The notes under the pieces: generated by a model
Database searches by the model: none
Seen by the model: only the letters and a program-made list of their open reading frames with translations
What the model was told of the DNA's origin: nothing
Shown: in pieces, positions 6,539 to 14,459 of the stretch
Layout of the letters: every line of letters starts with the position of its first letter
How positions within the stretch are numbered: the first letter of the stretch is position 1
Position numbers and translations under genes: made by a program
Origin: Mucilaginibacter aquaedulcis
GTDB taxonomy: Bacteria > Bacteroidota > Bacteroidia > Sphingobacteriales > Sphingobacteriaceae
Assembly: GCF_030409325.1 (NCBI RefSeq)
Contig: NZ_JAUFPR010000003.1
Coordinates: forward strand, 650,505 to 714,504
Reading direction: 5' to 3'
DNA length: 64,000 nucleotides

Positions 6539-8236
6539 TTATTTGCTTTTACCGGCACCGCCCTGTTTGGCAAAATAGGCCTGAACCTGCTTATTAGTAG
6601 GGTCATTGTCTCTTGCCTTAGTGTAGCTTTCGGTTGCTTTAGCTGCATCTTTTTCTTTAAAGGTATAGTAGTTACCTAAATATACATAAGCCTCGGCCAG
6701 GCTCTTTTTAACTTTGTCATCAGCTGCACCTTTAGCTGTTATCAGTTCAATGTATTTATCGTAGTAAGGTTTAGCGTAACCTACAATGTTATTACGGTCT
6801 TTTTCTTTTAAATCGTTAACACGTGCACGGTACAAATAAGCATCGGCAAATGGAGCAGAAGCCGTTTTAGCAATTATATAGCTAAAAGCACTGTCAGCCT
6901 TAGTTAACAATGAATCGGCATCAGGTTTTTTAGAGTCATAACCGAAGTAATAGCTGATACCTTCATAAAAATAATCGGTAAGCTTAACATTACGACCACC
7001 TTTTTGGGTAAATGTTCTGTAAGCATCCCCTGCCTGCGCGTATTTTTTCTGTCCGTAAAGGTTTTTGGCAATTTCACCATAAACATCAGTTTGGGTACTG
7101 TCAAGCTCTAATGCTTTTTTCAGGGTGTTGATACCTACTGAATCCTGACCTGAAGCAACCTGTAAACGGCCCATGTATAAATAGTCACGTGGGATGATAC
7201 GTTTAGGATCGGCTTTCTGGAACCAAGTGTTCATAGCAGTCATACCTGCAGGGTAGTTCTTGTTTTCGTATGCAGCGTAAGCTAAATAACGGTAAACACG
7301 AGCATTTGAATTAGCTGATTTTGACAAATCTGTTGTTACTTGCTCTAATGTTTTGTAATCACCGGCCAGAATTAAGAAGTCGGCATAACGCATTTGAGAT
7401 TCAACTGAAAGGTCAGTTAAGCTCATGTATTTTTTGTACTCGTCTGTAGCTTGTTTAATTTTTGCAGAAGCCTGTTTAGGATCTGTTAAAGACCAGCGCA
7501 GGTCAGTTTCTGCCCATTCGCGGTAAGCCGGGCCAAAGTTAGGATCAATGGCCAATGCATCCTGGAATTGTTTTTCAGAATCTTCAAAGTTGTTGGCAAA
7601 TTTCCAGAGCACACCAGTAGCCACCTTTGCACCCGGGTTTTTAGGGTCGATGGTTGATGCATCCGAATAAGCCTGGTAAGCTTCGTTGCTTTTTAACTGT
7701 GAACGGTAAGCGTTACCTAAAGTGATCAATAGTTCAGCATCTTTAGGGTTTACTACTTTACCTTTTTGTAATACGGCAATAGCTGCGTTAGCATCGGCCG
7801 GGCTTACTTTTCCGTCTGGTGTAAGTGGTAATAAATAAGCTTCACCAACATATTGAAATGGTTTTGAGCTTTTACCAGCAAGAGCAACAGCCTGATTAAA
7901 GTTGTTTGTTGCACCGGCATTGTCTTTATCTAAACGGGCAACGGCACCTAAACCTGCATAATTTAACGCTGATTTTGCGTTAACAGCAATACCTTTGTTA
8001 AATGCAGCTTTTGCTGAATCGGCGTAATCTTGTTTAAGATACGTCCAACCCAGGTAAAAAAAGTTTTCATCCTTATCCGCTTGCGTAGTGGTAAGGTTTT
8101 TTAGCATCGATTTAGCTTTCTGATACTGTTCGGCGTCAATAGCTTTTTTGGCGTCGGCGAGACTTTGCGCAAAAACTGATGAACCTACTAATACCAGTCC
8201 TAATGATGCCGTGGCTATTTTACTGATCATTTTCAT
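6539..8236 (-). CDS. Exported tetratricopeptide-repeat protein
   Basis: A 565-residue protein with a Sec signal peptide (cleavage expected near ...SSVFAQ-S, residue 24). The rest is mostly TPR units recognisable by repeated W-L-Y/A-x7-A-F-K-A-I/L-P patterns, for example NFFYLGWTYLKQDYADSAKAAF and AYREWAETDLRWS. There is no catalytic motif. It is the last gene of a minus-strand run exbB-exbD-exbD-tonB-small membrane protein-lipoprotein-TPR, four bases after the lipoprotein gene, and is followed by a strong terminator. By position it probably serves as a periplasmic scaffold linked to the TonB system. That role is inference; no partner can be read from the sequence. Confidence 0.85.
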   Translation of the reverse strand: MKMISKIATASLGLVLVGSSVFAQSLADAKKAIDAEQYQKAKSMLKNLTTTQADKDENFFYLGWTYLKQDYADSAKAAFNKGIAVNAKSALNYAGLGAVARLDKDNAGATNNFNQAVALAGKSSKPFQYVGEAYLLPLTPDGKVSPADANAAIAVLQKGKVVNPKDAELLITLGNAYRSQLKSNEAYQAYSDASTIDPKNPGAKVATGVLWKFANNFEDSEKQFQDALAIDPNFGPAYREWAETDLRWSLTDPKQASAKIKQATDEYKKYMSLTDLSVESQMRYADFLILAGDYKTLEQVTTDLSKSANSNARVYRYLAYAAYENKNYPAGMTAMNTWFQKADPKRIIPRDYLYMGRLQVASGQDSVGINTLKKALELDSTQTDVYGEIAKNLYGQKKYAQAGDAYRTFTQKGGRNVKLTDYFYEGISYYFGYDSKKPDADSLLTKADSAFSYIIAKTASAPFADAYLYRARVNDLKEKDRNNIVGYAKPYYDKYIELITAKGAADDKVKKSLAEAYVYLGNYYTFKEKDAAKATESYTKARDNDPTNKQVQAYFAKQGGAGKSK

Positions 8237-8240
8237 ATTT

Positions 8241-9173
8241 TTAATTCAATTTATTTTTTAAACTTATCTCCCTTGTGGGTATTGAATCGGGTAACAGGCC
8301 CGATTTTAAAATTATACGTTGACCTATCTGGCTACCTAAAAAATAAGCAAAGCCCATTCCTAATCCTACTTTGCTTGAGCAATCAATAATATACAAACTC
8401 CGGCTCAGGGGGTATTGTTTTAAGACAAGTGATTCCTGCGAAGGTTTAAAATACTGATCAGGGTATTGTTTATTGGCTTCATCTCTAACACCAACAATTT
8501 TCACCTTTTCCACGTAACCTGCATAATCCCTATCCGGATCATTAAGCCAGCTAAAGCCCATTATTCCTAATGCATCCGGATGTTCACTAACATATTTTAA
8601 AACCTCTTTGTTTGATTTAAGGGCGTAAATGTTTTTTTGTGTAAAACCTTTACTGCCGGCAAGATCCTTCAAATATCTTACCAAACTTGAGTTTGGATTG
8701 TCAAAAACTATAGCTCTATTGGTGTCGCCTTTTCCATTAAGCATGCTTTTCAGATCAGCAACTGTAATCAAAGTATCTTTTGATGCGTTGTTTACAATAA
8801 GAGTTATGGCATCTGTAGCAAATTTTAAAGATGATACTGACAGTTGCCTTTTTGCTATAACAGAACGTTCCGCCGTATCCAGTTCGCGCGATAATATAGC
8901 TACCCGAACGCTGTCGGTCATTAGCATATTTATTGCTTCGTTTTCTGTTTTGTACTGAATATTCAGCTTGGCATTTGGATTTTGGTTGGAGTAAATGTAA
9001 AGCTCCTGGTCAACTATCGGTGAAAAAGACTCATCTGCAACAAACGTTGCTTTACCAGCTTTAAAATTATTGTCGACAGTGTACTTTGTTTGTTTTTGCT
9101 GCTGACAGGCTGCAAAAGCCATAGACAAAAACACTAAAAAAATTAAGAATTTTCCGTTTAAACTAATCTTCAT
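8241..9173 (-). CDS. PstS-like substrate-binding lipoprotein
   Basis: Periplasm-facing lipoprotein related to phosphate-binding PstS proteins. The chosen start is the internal ATG at 9173 (310 residues), because a signal peptide with lipobox begins there (SMAFAAC, Cys22-23 region). An upstream start at 9236 would add 21 residues in front of the signal. The mature part follows the type-II periplasmic-binding-protein pattern: ATFVADESFSPIVDQEL, then MLTDSVRVAILSREL, then KFATDAITLIVNN and FDNPNSSLVRYL, near the family SGSG-TF site. No pst permease genes are present, so it is not part of an ordinary phosphate ABC system. It overlaps the preceding small membrane gene by 11 bases and lies in the tonB operon. 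A role in TonB-linked uptake or sensing is inference. Confidence 0.8.
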   Translation of the reverse strand: MKISLNGKFLIFLVFLSMAFAACQQQKQTKYTVDNNFKAGKATFVADESFSPIVDQELYIYSNQNPNAKLNIQYKTENEAINMLMTDSVRVAILSRELDTAERSVIAKRQLSVSSLKFATDAITLIVNNASKDTLITVADLKSMLNGKGDTNRAIVFDNPNSSLVRYLKDLAGSKGFTQKNIYALKSNKEVLKYVSEHPDALGIMGFSWLNDPDRDYAGYVEKVKIVGVRDEANKQYPDQYFKPSQESLVLKQYPLSRSLYIIDCSSKVGLGMGFAYFLGSQIGQRIILKSGLLPDSIPTREISLKNKLN

Positions 9174-9393
9174 ACTGATCCTTCTTGAACAACCTCGAAA
9201 ACCGCAGAATGGAGTAACCGATAATAAATGCGCCAAATAACAGGCGTTGATTTTTTGTCAATTGTATAGGCAACTGTTCCCAAAACATAATCATGATGCC
9301 TAAAACGACAAAACAAATGAAGGTGACAGTGCCTAAAATAAACAAAAACCGCCTTTTGGGCGATTTTTGTCCTTTATTAAAATTGAATGGCAT
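9163..9393 (-). CDS. Small two-helix membrane protein in the tonB cluster
   Basis: A 76-residue protein with a basic N-terminus (FNKGQKSPKRR), a first membrane helix (about 16-37) and a second (about 46-62), ending in a charged tail (FKKDQYED). I recognise no named family. Its ATG overlaps the tonB stop codon (TAATG), and its own end overlaps the start of the PstS-like lipoprotein gene by 11 bases, so the three are probably translationally coupled. The tight coupling makes it a real gene despite its size. Function unknown. Confidence 0.75.
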   Translation of the reverse strand: MPFNFNKGQKSPKRRFLFILGTVTFICFVVLGIMIMFWEQLPIQLTKNQRLLFGAFIIGYSILRFSRLFKKDQYED

Positions 9394-10220
9394 TATTCAC
9401 TCGCTAACGTAAAGCTGATTGGAACGCTGTATTGTACACGCACCGGACGGCCATTTTGAATACCTGGTTTCCATTTTGGTGAGTTTTTCAATACACGAAC
9501 GGCTTCCTCGTCGCAACCGCTACCGATACCTCTTGTAACTTTAATGTCGGTCAAAGAACCATCTTTTTCCACAACGAAAGTTACAATTACACGGCCTTGA
9601 GTTCCGTTTTCACGGGCAACTGCGGGATAACGGATAGCTTTACCAAGGTAAGCGCCGAATTTATCCAAACCTCCCGGAAACTCAGGAACCTGCTCTACCG
9701 AAGTAAAGATCTGGTTAGGATCGGCTTCAACTACTTGTTTAACATCAGAGTTACCTACTGGCTCATCTATACGGATGTCAGCATTAGGGTCGCCCTTTTG
9801 GTCTTTCTGACCAGGGTCAGCTACCTGAAGTTCTTTTACGGTTGGTGGATCTTTCTCCTTAACCTCATTATCCGGTTTTACTACCGGAGGTGGGAAACGT
9901 ACCTGATCTACCTTTGGTTTTGGTGGTTCAGGTGGCGGCGGAGGTGGTTTTTTGGTTTGATCCACGGGTGGTGGAGGTAACAGAACTACGTCTGTTATCT
10001 TCACTTTTTGATCAGCTTTTGGGATAAGTCCCTGAATTCTGTTGATAATAGTAGGTAAGGCAACCACAAATACAAACACAACAATAGCTATAAGAAGCGA
10101 GCGTGATGTATTTTTGGAGTTATTTTTCCTTAGCTGGTAAGCGCCGTACTCCTTGTTCCTTTTACTAAAAACAACATCAATCCAATTCTGATCTAATATG
10201 TCTAATTTCGATCCAAACAT
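9393..10220 (-). CDS. tonB: Energy transducer TonB
   Basis: Links the inner-membrane proton channel ExbB/ExbD to outer-membrane TonB-dependent receptors. The 275-residue product begins with a cytoplasmic segment typical of Bacteroidota TonB (DVVFSKRNKEYGAYQLRK) and a single membrane anchor (about 43-62). A proline-rich spacer (PPPPP runs near 81-100) follows. The TonB C-terminal domain occupies about 170-275: PEFPGGLDKFGAYL, then YPAVARENGTQGRVIVTFVV and SPKWKPGIQNGRPV. It sits directly after two exbD genes. Several receptor-like barrels encoded in such genomes, including the one at 52434, would be clients. Confidence 0.95.
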   Translation of the reverse strand: MFGSKLDILDQNWIDVVFSKRNKEYGAYQLRKNNSKNTSRSLLIAIVVFVFVVALPTIINRIQGLIPKADQKVKITDVVLLPPPPVDQTKKPPPPPPEPPKPKVDQVRFPPPVVKPDNEVKEKDPPTVKELQVADPGQKDQKGDPNADIRIDEPVGNSDVKQVVEADPNQIFTSVEQVPEFPGGLDKFGAYLGKAIRYPAVARENGTQGRVIVTFVVEKDGSLTDIKVTRGIGSGCDEEAVRVLKNSPKWKPGIQNGRPVRVQYSVPISFTLASE

Positions 10221-10277
10221 CTTTTCTTAGTTTTTTAGATTTTAATGGTAATTGATAACGTTATTTTAAATTACTTA

Positions 10278-10826
10278 TTACTTTTTGTCGTTGTATAAAC
10301 CATCCTTCTGCAGCAAAGCTATCTCAGCAGGTAAAATATCAACAATAGCATAGCTTTGTACATTGGTAATGTTCATTTCATCAAGTGCTGCAACCACGTT
10401 TTTGTACGTTGATTTAATGCTTGGCTTAATCAAAACAATCATTGGTTTTCCGGTAGCCTTCAAAATGTCGGCACTTTTTTCAACTAACGTTTTCCTTAAT
10501 CCGTTTTTACCATAGTTATCAATAGTTGGAGCAGATTTACCTGGTTCTCCCAGGTACCACTCTAACTTATCATCACTGCCTAACAAAAGAGTTAATGATG
10601 ATGATGCTTTTACTGCCAGCTGATCTTTGGTTTTATCATCTTTATCAGGCATGGTAAGGTCCATCGCTTTTGGCTTGGACAATGTGGTTGTCATGATAAA
10701 GAAGGTGATTAACAAGAACGCCAAATCCACCATCGCTGTTAAGTCTACACGGGTTGATTGCTTTTTACTTCTAACCTTCTTCCCGCCTTTGTGTTTGCCC
10801 CCCCCGGAGGTGTCTAATTCTGCCAT
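10278..10826 (-). CDS. exbD: Biopolymer transport protein ExbD (second copy)
   Basis: A 182-residue ExbD/TolR-family protein: short basic cytoplasmic N-terminus (GGKHKGGKKVRSKKQSTRVD), one membrane helix containing the proton-pathway aspartate region (DLTAMVDLAFLLITFFIMTTTL, in two parts), and a periplasmic domain. It forms the proton channel with ExbB. It lies six bases after the first exbD. The two copies share the membrane segment but differ in the periplasmic domain, which suggests a mixed ExbD complex. Confidence 0.93.
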   Translation of the reverse strand: MAELDTSGGGKHKGGKKVRSKKQSTRVDLTAMVDLAFLLITFFIMTTTLSKPKAMDLTMPDKDDKTKDQLAVKASSSLTLLLGSDDKLEWYLGEPGKSAPTIDNYGKNGLRKTLVEKSADILKATGKPMIVLIKPSIKSTYKNVVAALDEMNITNVQSYAIVDILPAEIALLQKDGLYNDKK

Positions 10827-10832
10827 GATTTC

Positions 10833-11465
10833 TTATTTTTTAGCTGGAGCTGGAGCACCACCGTCTCCACCCAAACTTGTTATTAAACTAAACTTGTTCG
10901 CCTTTTGCTTTTGCAAAATATTGATAACATCCTTAATAACCGGGTATTCTTCTTTGCTATCACCTTTAATAGCCAACCTAAGCTGCACATTGTGTAATGC
11001 AACGGTTGCCTTACGTGCTTCGCGAATCCAGTTAAACAACTCGTTACTTACAGAGTCGCGGGGGATACCTGGTTGGTTTAATTTTTTCTGCTGATCTGCA
11101 GACAACGCAATAAACTGCTTTAACTGGTTAAAGGGAACGCCTACTGAAGATAATCCCGAAAACCTGTTCAATTCTTCCGGTGTGAAAGTTACTTTATAAA
11201 TCTCACCCATCTGAACCAAGGTTTGCTTGCGCAGATCAATACCTTCCATTCCAAAAAACGCTTTTCCTTTACCTACAGAAATAGTTGCAAAGTCAGCATC
11301 CGGGATCGGTTGTTGTATCGATGAACTCGGGATATCGATAGGAACCGGATCTTCGGTTTTTGTTTTTGCGGTCATGATAAAGAAGGTAAGCAAAAGGAAC
11401 GCCACGTCGCACATGGCGGTCATGTCAATTGCCGTACTCTTCCTTGGAACTTTTATCCTTGCCAT
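10833..11465 (-). CDS. exbD: Biopolymer transport protein ExbD (first copy, longer)
   Basis: A 210-residue ExbD-family protein. The N-terminus RKSTAIDMTAMCDVAFLLLTFF carries the membrane helix with the conserved Asp. The periplasmic domain is longer than in the second copy, with an insertion rich in polar residues (about 85-150, including FNQLKQFIALSADQQKKLNQ) before the final beta-strand region ATVALHNVQLRLAIKGDSK. It belongs to the exbB-exbD-exbD-tonB operon typical of Bacteroidota. Confidence 0.93.
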   Translation of the reverse strand: MARIKVPRKSTAIDMTAMCDVAFLLLTFFIMTAKTKTEDPVPIDIPSSSIQQPIPDADFATISVGKGKAFFGMEGIDLRKQTLVQMGEIYKVTFTPEELNRFSGLSSVGVPFNQLKQFIALSADQQKKLNQPGIPRDSVSNELFNWIREARKATVALHNVQLRLAIKGDSKEEYPVIKDVINILQKQKANKFSLITSLGGDGGAPAPAKK

Positions 11466-11576
11466 ATCTAATCTTTTTTAAAAAATATATAGTGTTTATT
11501 AATATACCATCTGCGCTTGTTGGTTTAATCTTAGTGCAGTATAACACGCAGATGAACTAAAGCACTTATATATTGA

Positions 11577-12413
11577 TTATCTGTTAGATTTGTGTGATGC
11601 AGCAAATGTTTGAACGATGCTGAATCCAGTTTCGTCGATAGCGTAAGTCAGTTTGTCAATTTTTGATGTAAATACGTTGTACATTACAATTGAGATAGCT
11701 GAAGTACTGATACCGAATGCAGTGTTGATCAACGCTTCTGAAATGTGCGCAGATAATTCAACCTGGTTAGGTACACCTGATGTTGCTAATGCACCGAAGG
11801 CCTTGATCATACCCACAACCGTACCTAACAAACCGGTTAATGTACCGATAGATACCAGAGTAGCGATGATAGTTAAGTTTTGCTCTAACATTGGCATTTC
11901 CAAAGCTGTAGCTTCTTCAATATCTTTTTGGATAGCTAAAGTTTTTTGGTCAACGTCAAGATTTGGCTCTTCTTCCATTTCTTTGTATTTTTTCAATGCC
12001 GATTTGATAACGTTTGCTACAGAACCTTTTTGTTTGTCGCATTCTGCAGAAGCTGCTGCAATGTTACCTGCATTTAATTGTGATTGGATTTTTCTAACGA
12101 AAGCGTCAACGCTGCCAGTACCTGAAGCTTTTCCGATAACTACGAAACGCTCGATAGAGAAAACGATAACCATTAATAAAAACGCCATGATCACTGGTAC
12201 AATTACACCACCGCTATGAACAGTTCCAAAAAGATCTACAGGTCCCGCGTTAGGATCGCCGCCTTTAAAGTGGCTTGGGTCACCCAAAACGAATATAAAA
12301 ATAAGAGTAGTAACAATCAGACAGATTGGAATAGTTAAAGAAGCAAATATGCCAGATGCACTTGAGCTTTCTTTGTTAACAGGAGTACTTGGTTTTGTTG
12401 GTGCGTTTGCCAT
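11577..12413 (-). CDS. exbB: MotA/TolQ/ExbB proton channel protein
   Basis: A 278-residue ExbB-type protein, the pentameric core of the TonB motor. Membrane helices are expected at about 27-47, 72-92, 188-212 and 235-257. The family core is visible as LTIIATLVSIGTLTGLLGTVVGMI followed by FGALATSG and an ISEALINTAFGI segment. It is the first gene of the exb/ton operon, with 402 bp of upstream sequence for control. A TATTTTTG box lies about 70 bases upstream. Confidence 0.94.
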   Translation of the reverse strand: MANAPTKPSTPVNKESSSASGIFASLTIPICLIVTTLIFIFVLGDPSHFKGGDPNAGPVDLFGTVHSGGVIVPVIMAFLLMVIVFSIERFVVIGKASGTGSVDAFVRKIQSQLNAGNIAAASAECDKQKGSVANVIKSALKKYKEMEEEPNLDVDQKTLAIQKDIEEATALEMPMLEQNLTIIATLVSIGTLTGLLGTVVGMIKAFGALATSGVPNQVELSAHISEALINTAFGISTSAISIVMYNVFTSKIDKLTYAIDETGFSIVQTFAASHKSNR

Positions 12414-12815
12414 TACTTTTAAATTTTAGTTTTAGTTTTTGTTTATATTATAAGTTAGTTAAATGTGCGTTTAATTAGCGAATAACAAAAATAGAATTTT
12501 AATGAAATAAAAAAATCATTTATGTTATTCTTTACAATTTTTTAATACCAAATATCATTTTGTATTTCAATTGGTCATTATTAACGTATCACTGCCTAAT
12601 TATTGTGTGTTACCACAACAATTATTTGCAATGAAAACCATTTTTTTTTATATTATCAAGCAATCCGAAATAAAAATTCTGTTATTAATCCGTTACGAGC
12701 ATGCTTTTTCATGGTTTATAATCGGTAGTGGAGTTGTATAACAACAGCATGTGTTTGTGTTTTAGTGTACTTTGTACGCTTAGTTTAGCTTAAAAAAGGC
12801 AAAATAGCCCTTTAT
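12414..12815. other. Intergenic region upstream of exbB
   Basis: AT-rich 402-bp stretch with no convincing ORF. It should hold the exbB promoter and leader. The only recognisable element is TATTTTTG on the minus strand at 12486-12493, matching the Bacteroidota -7 form TAnnTTTG. No clear TTTG sits at the usual distance upstream, so it is a weak candidate. At 12792-12801 a run AAAAAAGGCA can pair with TGCCTTTTTT at 12825-12834, a possible terminator overlapping the last codons of the SUI1 gene. Confidence 0.4.
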
Positions 12816-12834
12816 TTATCCTCCTGCCTTTTTT
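12792..12834 (-). terminator. Possible terminator overlapping the end of the SUI1-type gene
   Basis: A 10-bp stem (12792-12801 with 12825-12834) with a long 23-base loop. Its minus-strand end is a U-run. The long loop and the overlap with coding sequence make it uncertain. Confidence 0.35.
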
Positions 12835-13151
12835 GCCTTAAAACCGTCTGTTTGCAGCAGCACTAAAATTTTATCCCTGAAATCGCCCTGTATCAATATT
12901 TCACCATCTTTTACCGAGCCGCCAACCCCGCATTTTGATTTCAGCTTTTTACCTACCGTTTCCAGATCATCAGCAGTACCTATAAAACCGGTAACACGGG
13001 TAACCAGTTTGCTGCCGCCCTTTCTGTCGAGGTAAATTTTTAAGTTTTGTTGTTGCGGAGGGAGCGTTTGGGCGCTTTCGCCGCCATTTTCCTGGTATTG
13101 AAAATCAGGATCGGTTGAATAAACCACGCCTGTAAAGTTTTTCTTTGCCAT
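12816..13151 (-). CDS. SUI1/eIF1-type translation initiation factor (YciH-like)
   Basis: A 111-residue protein whose C-terminal two-thirds is a SUI1 domain: LKIYLDRKGGSKLVTRVTGF, then VGKKLKSKCGVGGSVKDGEILIQGDFRDKI in two adjoining parts, ending in a basic tail. The segment CGVGGSVKDGEI-QGD is the family hallmark. Bacterial relatives (YciH) affect fidelity of start-codon selection on the 30S subunit. The gene stands alone on the minus strand behind the lipid kinase, separated from it by 195 bp that contain a direct repeat. Confidence 0.9.
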   Translation of the reverse strand: MAKKNFTGVVYSTDPDFQYQENGGESAQTLPPQQQNLKIYLDRKGGSKLVTRVTGFIGTADDLETVGKKLKSKCGVGGSVKDGEILIQGDFRDKILVLLQTDGFKAKKAGG

Positions 13152-13156
13152 AATCT

Positions 13157-13259
13157 TTTATTTGGTGCGGAGAGCGAGGTGTGGGGTGCGTGGTATTTGA
13201 ATACAGCCGCTTCCACTCCCTTGCTCCTATTTTCTTATTTGGTGCGCGGAGCGAGGTGT
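13157..13259. repeat. Imperfect direct repeat upstream of the SUI1-type gene
   Basis: Two copies of a word close to TTATTTGGTGCGNGGAGCGAGGTGT lie at 13157-13182 and 13234-13259. They are 77 bases apart and differ by small substitutions. A GCTCCTATTT word also recurs at 13223-13232 and 13342 onward. Non-coding. They could be parts of a dispersed repeat or a local duplication. Confidence 0.45.
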
Positions 13260-13346
13260 TTAGATATAAAGAGGATCGGAGAATCCGGTATCTGATCAAA
13301 CACCTCTCCTGTCATTCCTCCTGTTCATCGAAGCCCACACCCGCTC

Positions 13347-14234
13347 CTATTTACTATACGTTGAGCCTACAATAACCTTTAACGAATTTGGTATTATATT
13401 AATATGTATACCGGTACCCATTATCTGCGGTTCGCCGTCAAGGTGTATGGGGCCATCCGCCTGCCGGGTTACATTAATATGCTTACCCCGCAAAATTTCA
13501 ACATAACTGGTGCCTTCCGATTTTTTGGTCAACATCCGGATGCCCATTTCCGGGAAACGCCACAGCGGGAACTTCCTGATCACGCAAACATCAAGCAAAC
13601 CATCCTGTACTGATGCCTTGGGCGATATATGCGCGTTGTTGCCGTATTGCGATGAATTGGCAATGCTCAGCATAAAAGCCTTACGCTCGTAAACCTTGCC
13701 ATCAATTTCAATATGATAATCCTGCTCGTTATAAGTGGCAATTTCCTGTAGCGAAGATTTGATGTACGATATAAAGCCGCGCTTTTTACCATGCGAAAAA
13801 ACCTCGCTGATGTGCGCGTCGAAACCCATCCCCGCCATATTAAAGAATGGTTTGCCGTTAAGCTGGCCCGAATCTATACTTTCAACCTTACCGCTGCTGA
13901 GCGTTTGTATGGCCTGCTGCGGGTTCATCGGGATGCCTAAAAAGCGGGCCAGCCCGTTGCCTGATCCGTACGGTACTATACCCAGTGCCGTATTGCTGCC
14001 TACAATAGCCGATGCAATCTCGTTTACCGTTCCATCTCCTCCAACAGCCACCACTATATCGTATTTACCTACAGCCTCCAGCGCAATGATGCGCGCGTGC
14101 GATACCCCATCGCTAAAAACAATGGTTGCCTCAAAAACCTTTTTATCAAGGTTTTGATCTATCAGCTCAGGTACGCCGTCCTTTTTTTTGCCGCCCGATA
14201 TAGGGTTTATTATAAATAGCGCTTTACGTTTCAA
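13347..14234 (-). CDS. Diacylglycerol/lipid kinase (YegS/BmrU family)
   Basis: Soluble or peripheral lipid kinase that phosphorylates diacylglycerol or a related lipid. The 295-residue protein shows the family N-terminus LFIINPISGGKKK, the ATP-binding motif VVAVGGDGTVNEIASA (about 61-76) and GIVPYGSGNGLARFLGIP (about 83-100), followed by a DGLLDVCVI segment of the C-terminal beta domain. The start is a TTG at 14234; no upstream ATG exists and the ISGG motif requires translation from here. It is transcribed away from metK. Confidence 0.9.
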   Translation of the reverse strand: MKRKALFIINPISGGKKKDGVPELIDQNLDKKVFEATIVFSDGVSHARIIALEAVGKYDIVVAVGGDGTVNEIASAIVGSNTALGIVPYGSGNGLARFLGIPMNPQQAIQTLSSGKVESIDSGQLNGKPFFNMAGMGFDAHISEVFSHGKKRGFISYIKSSLQEIATYNEQDYHIEIDGKVYERKAFMLSIANSSQYGNNAHISPKASVQDGLLDVCVIRKFPLWRFPEMGIRMLTKKSEGTSYVEILRGKHINVTRQADGPIHLDGEPQIMGTGIHINIIPNSLKVIVGSTYSK

Positions 14235-14270
14235 TTAATATGTATATTTCCGGCATCAAAAGTAAATGTA

Positions 14271-14302
14271 TTTTCGGCTTTGTGAAATTTGTTTTATTTT
14301 TG
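14271..14302 (+). promoter_or_regulatory. Candidate metK promoter
   Basis: TATTTTTG at 14295-14302 fits the Bacteroidota -7 element TAnnTTTG. A TTTT word at 14271-14274 is 20 bases upstream, where TTTG is expected. Transcription would start near 14309, directly at the beginning of the riboswitch. Confidence 0.45.
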
Positions 14303-14308
14303 CCACCC

Positions 14309-14380
14309 GAAAGTGGACTGATTTAATTGCCTTTATACATCAAGGCTGGATTGCAACCACGTAAAAAAGTGCTAAAACCA
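14309..14380 (+). ncRNA. SAM-II riboswitch upstream of metK
   Basis: The leader contains the SAM-II core in order. P1 is GTGG at 14313-14316, pairing with CCAC at 14357-14360. CTGATTTAA follows the first P1 strand, ATTGCAA precedes the second, and GTGCTAAAACC lies at the 3' side (14369-14379). A small extra hairpin (GCCTT ... AAGGC, about 14329-14345) sits inside the loop. This matches the known H-type pseudoknot pattern CUGAUUUAA / UUGCAA / GCUAAAA. Its place before SAM synthetase fits feedback control by the product. The 3' edge lies about 80 bases before the metK ATG, farther than in SAM-II RNAs that directly mask the ribosome-binding site, so the expression platform is unclear. S-box (SAM-I) was considered but fits less well. 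Confidence 0.82.
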
Positions 14381-14459
14381 ATGCTTCTTTTTACAAAGGA
14401 TCCGTTAAAACTCTCCCCCTTCAACTTTTTTTAATTATTTCATTTATCTAAATTTTAAT

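Noticed and set aside
11653..12219. 188-codon plus-strand ORF
   Set aside because: Antisense to the clearly recognisable exbB gene.
14309..14380. S-box (SAM-I) riboswitch
   Set aside because: GCAACC and GTGCTAA words look similar, but the order CTGATTTAA, ATTGCAA, GCTAAAA with a GTGG/CCAC stem matches SAM-II more completely.
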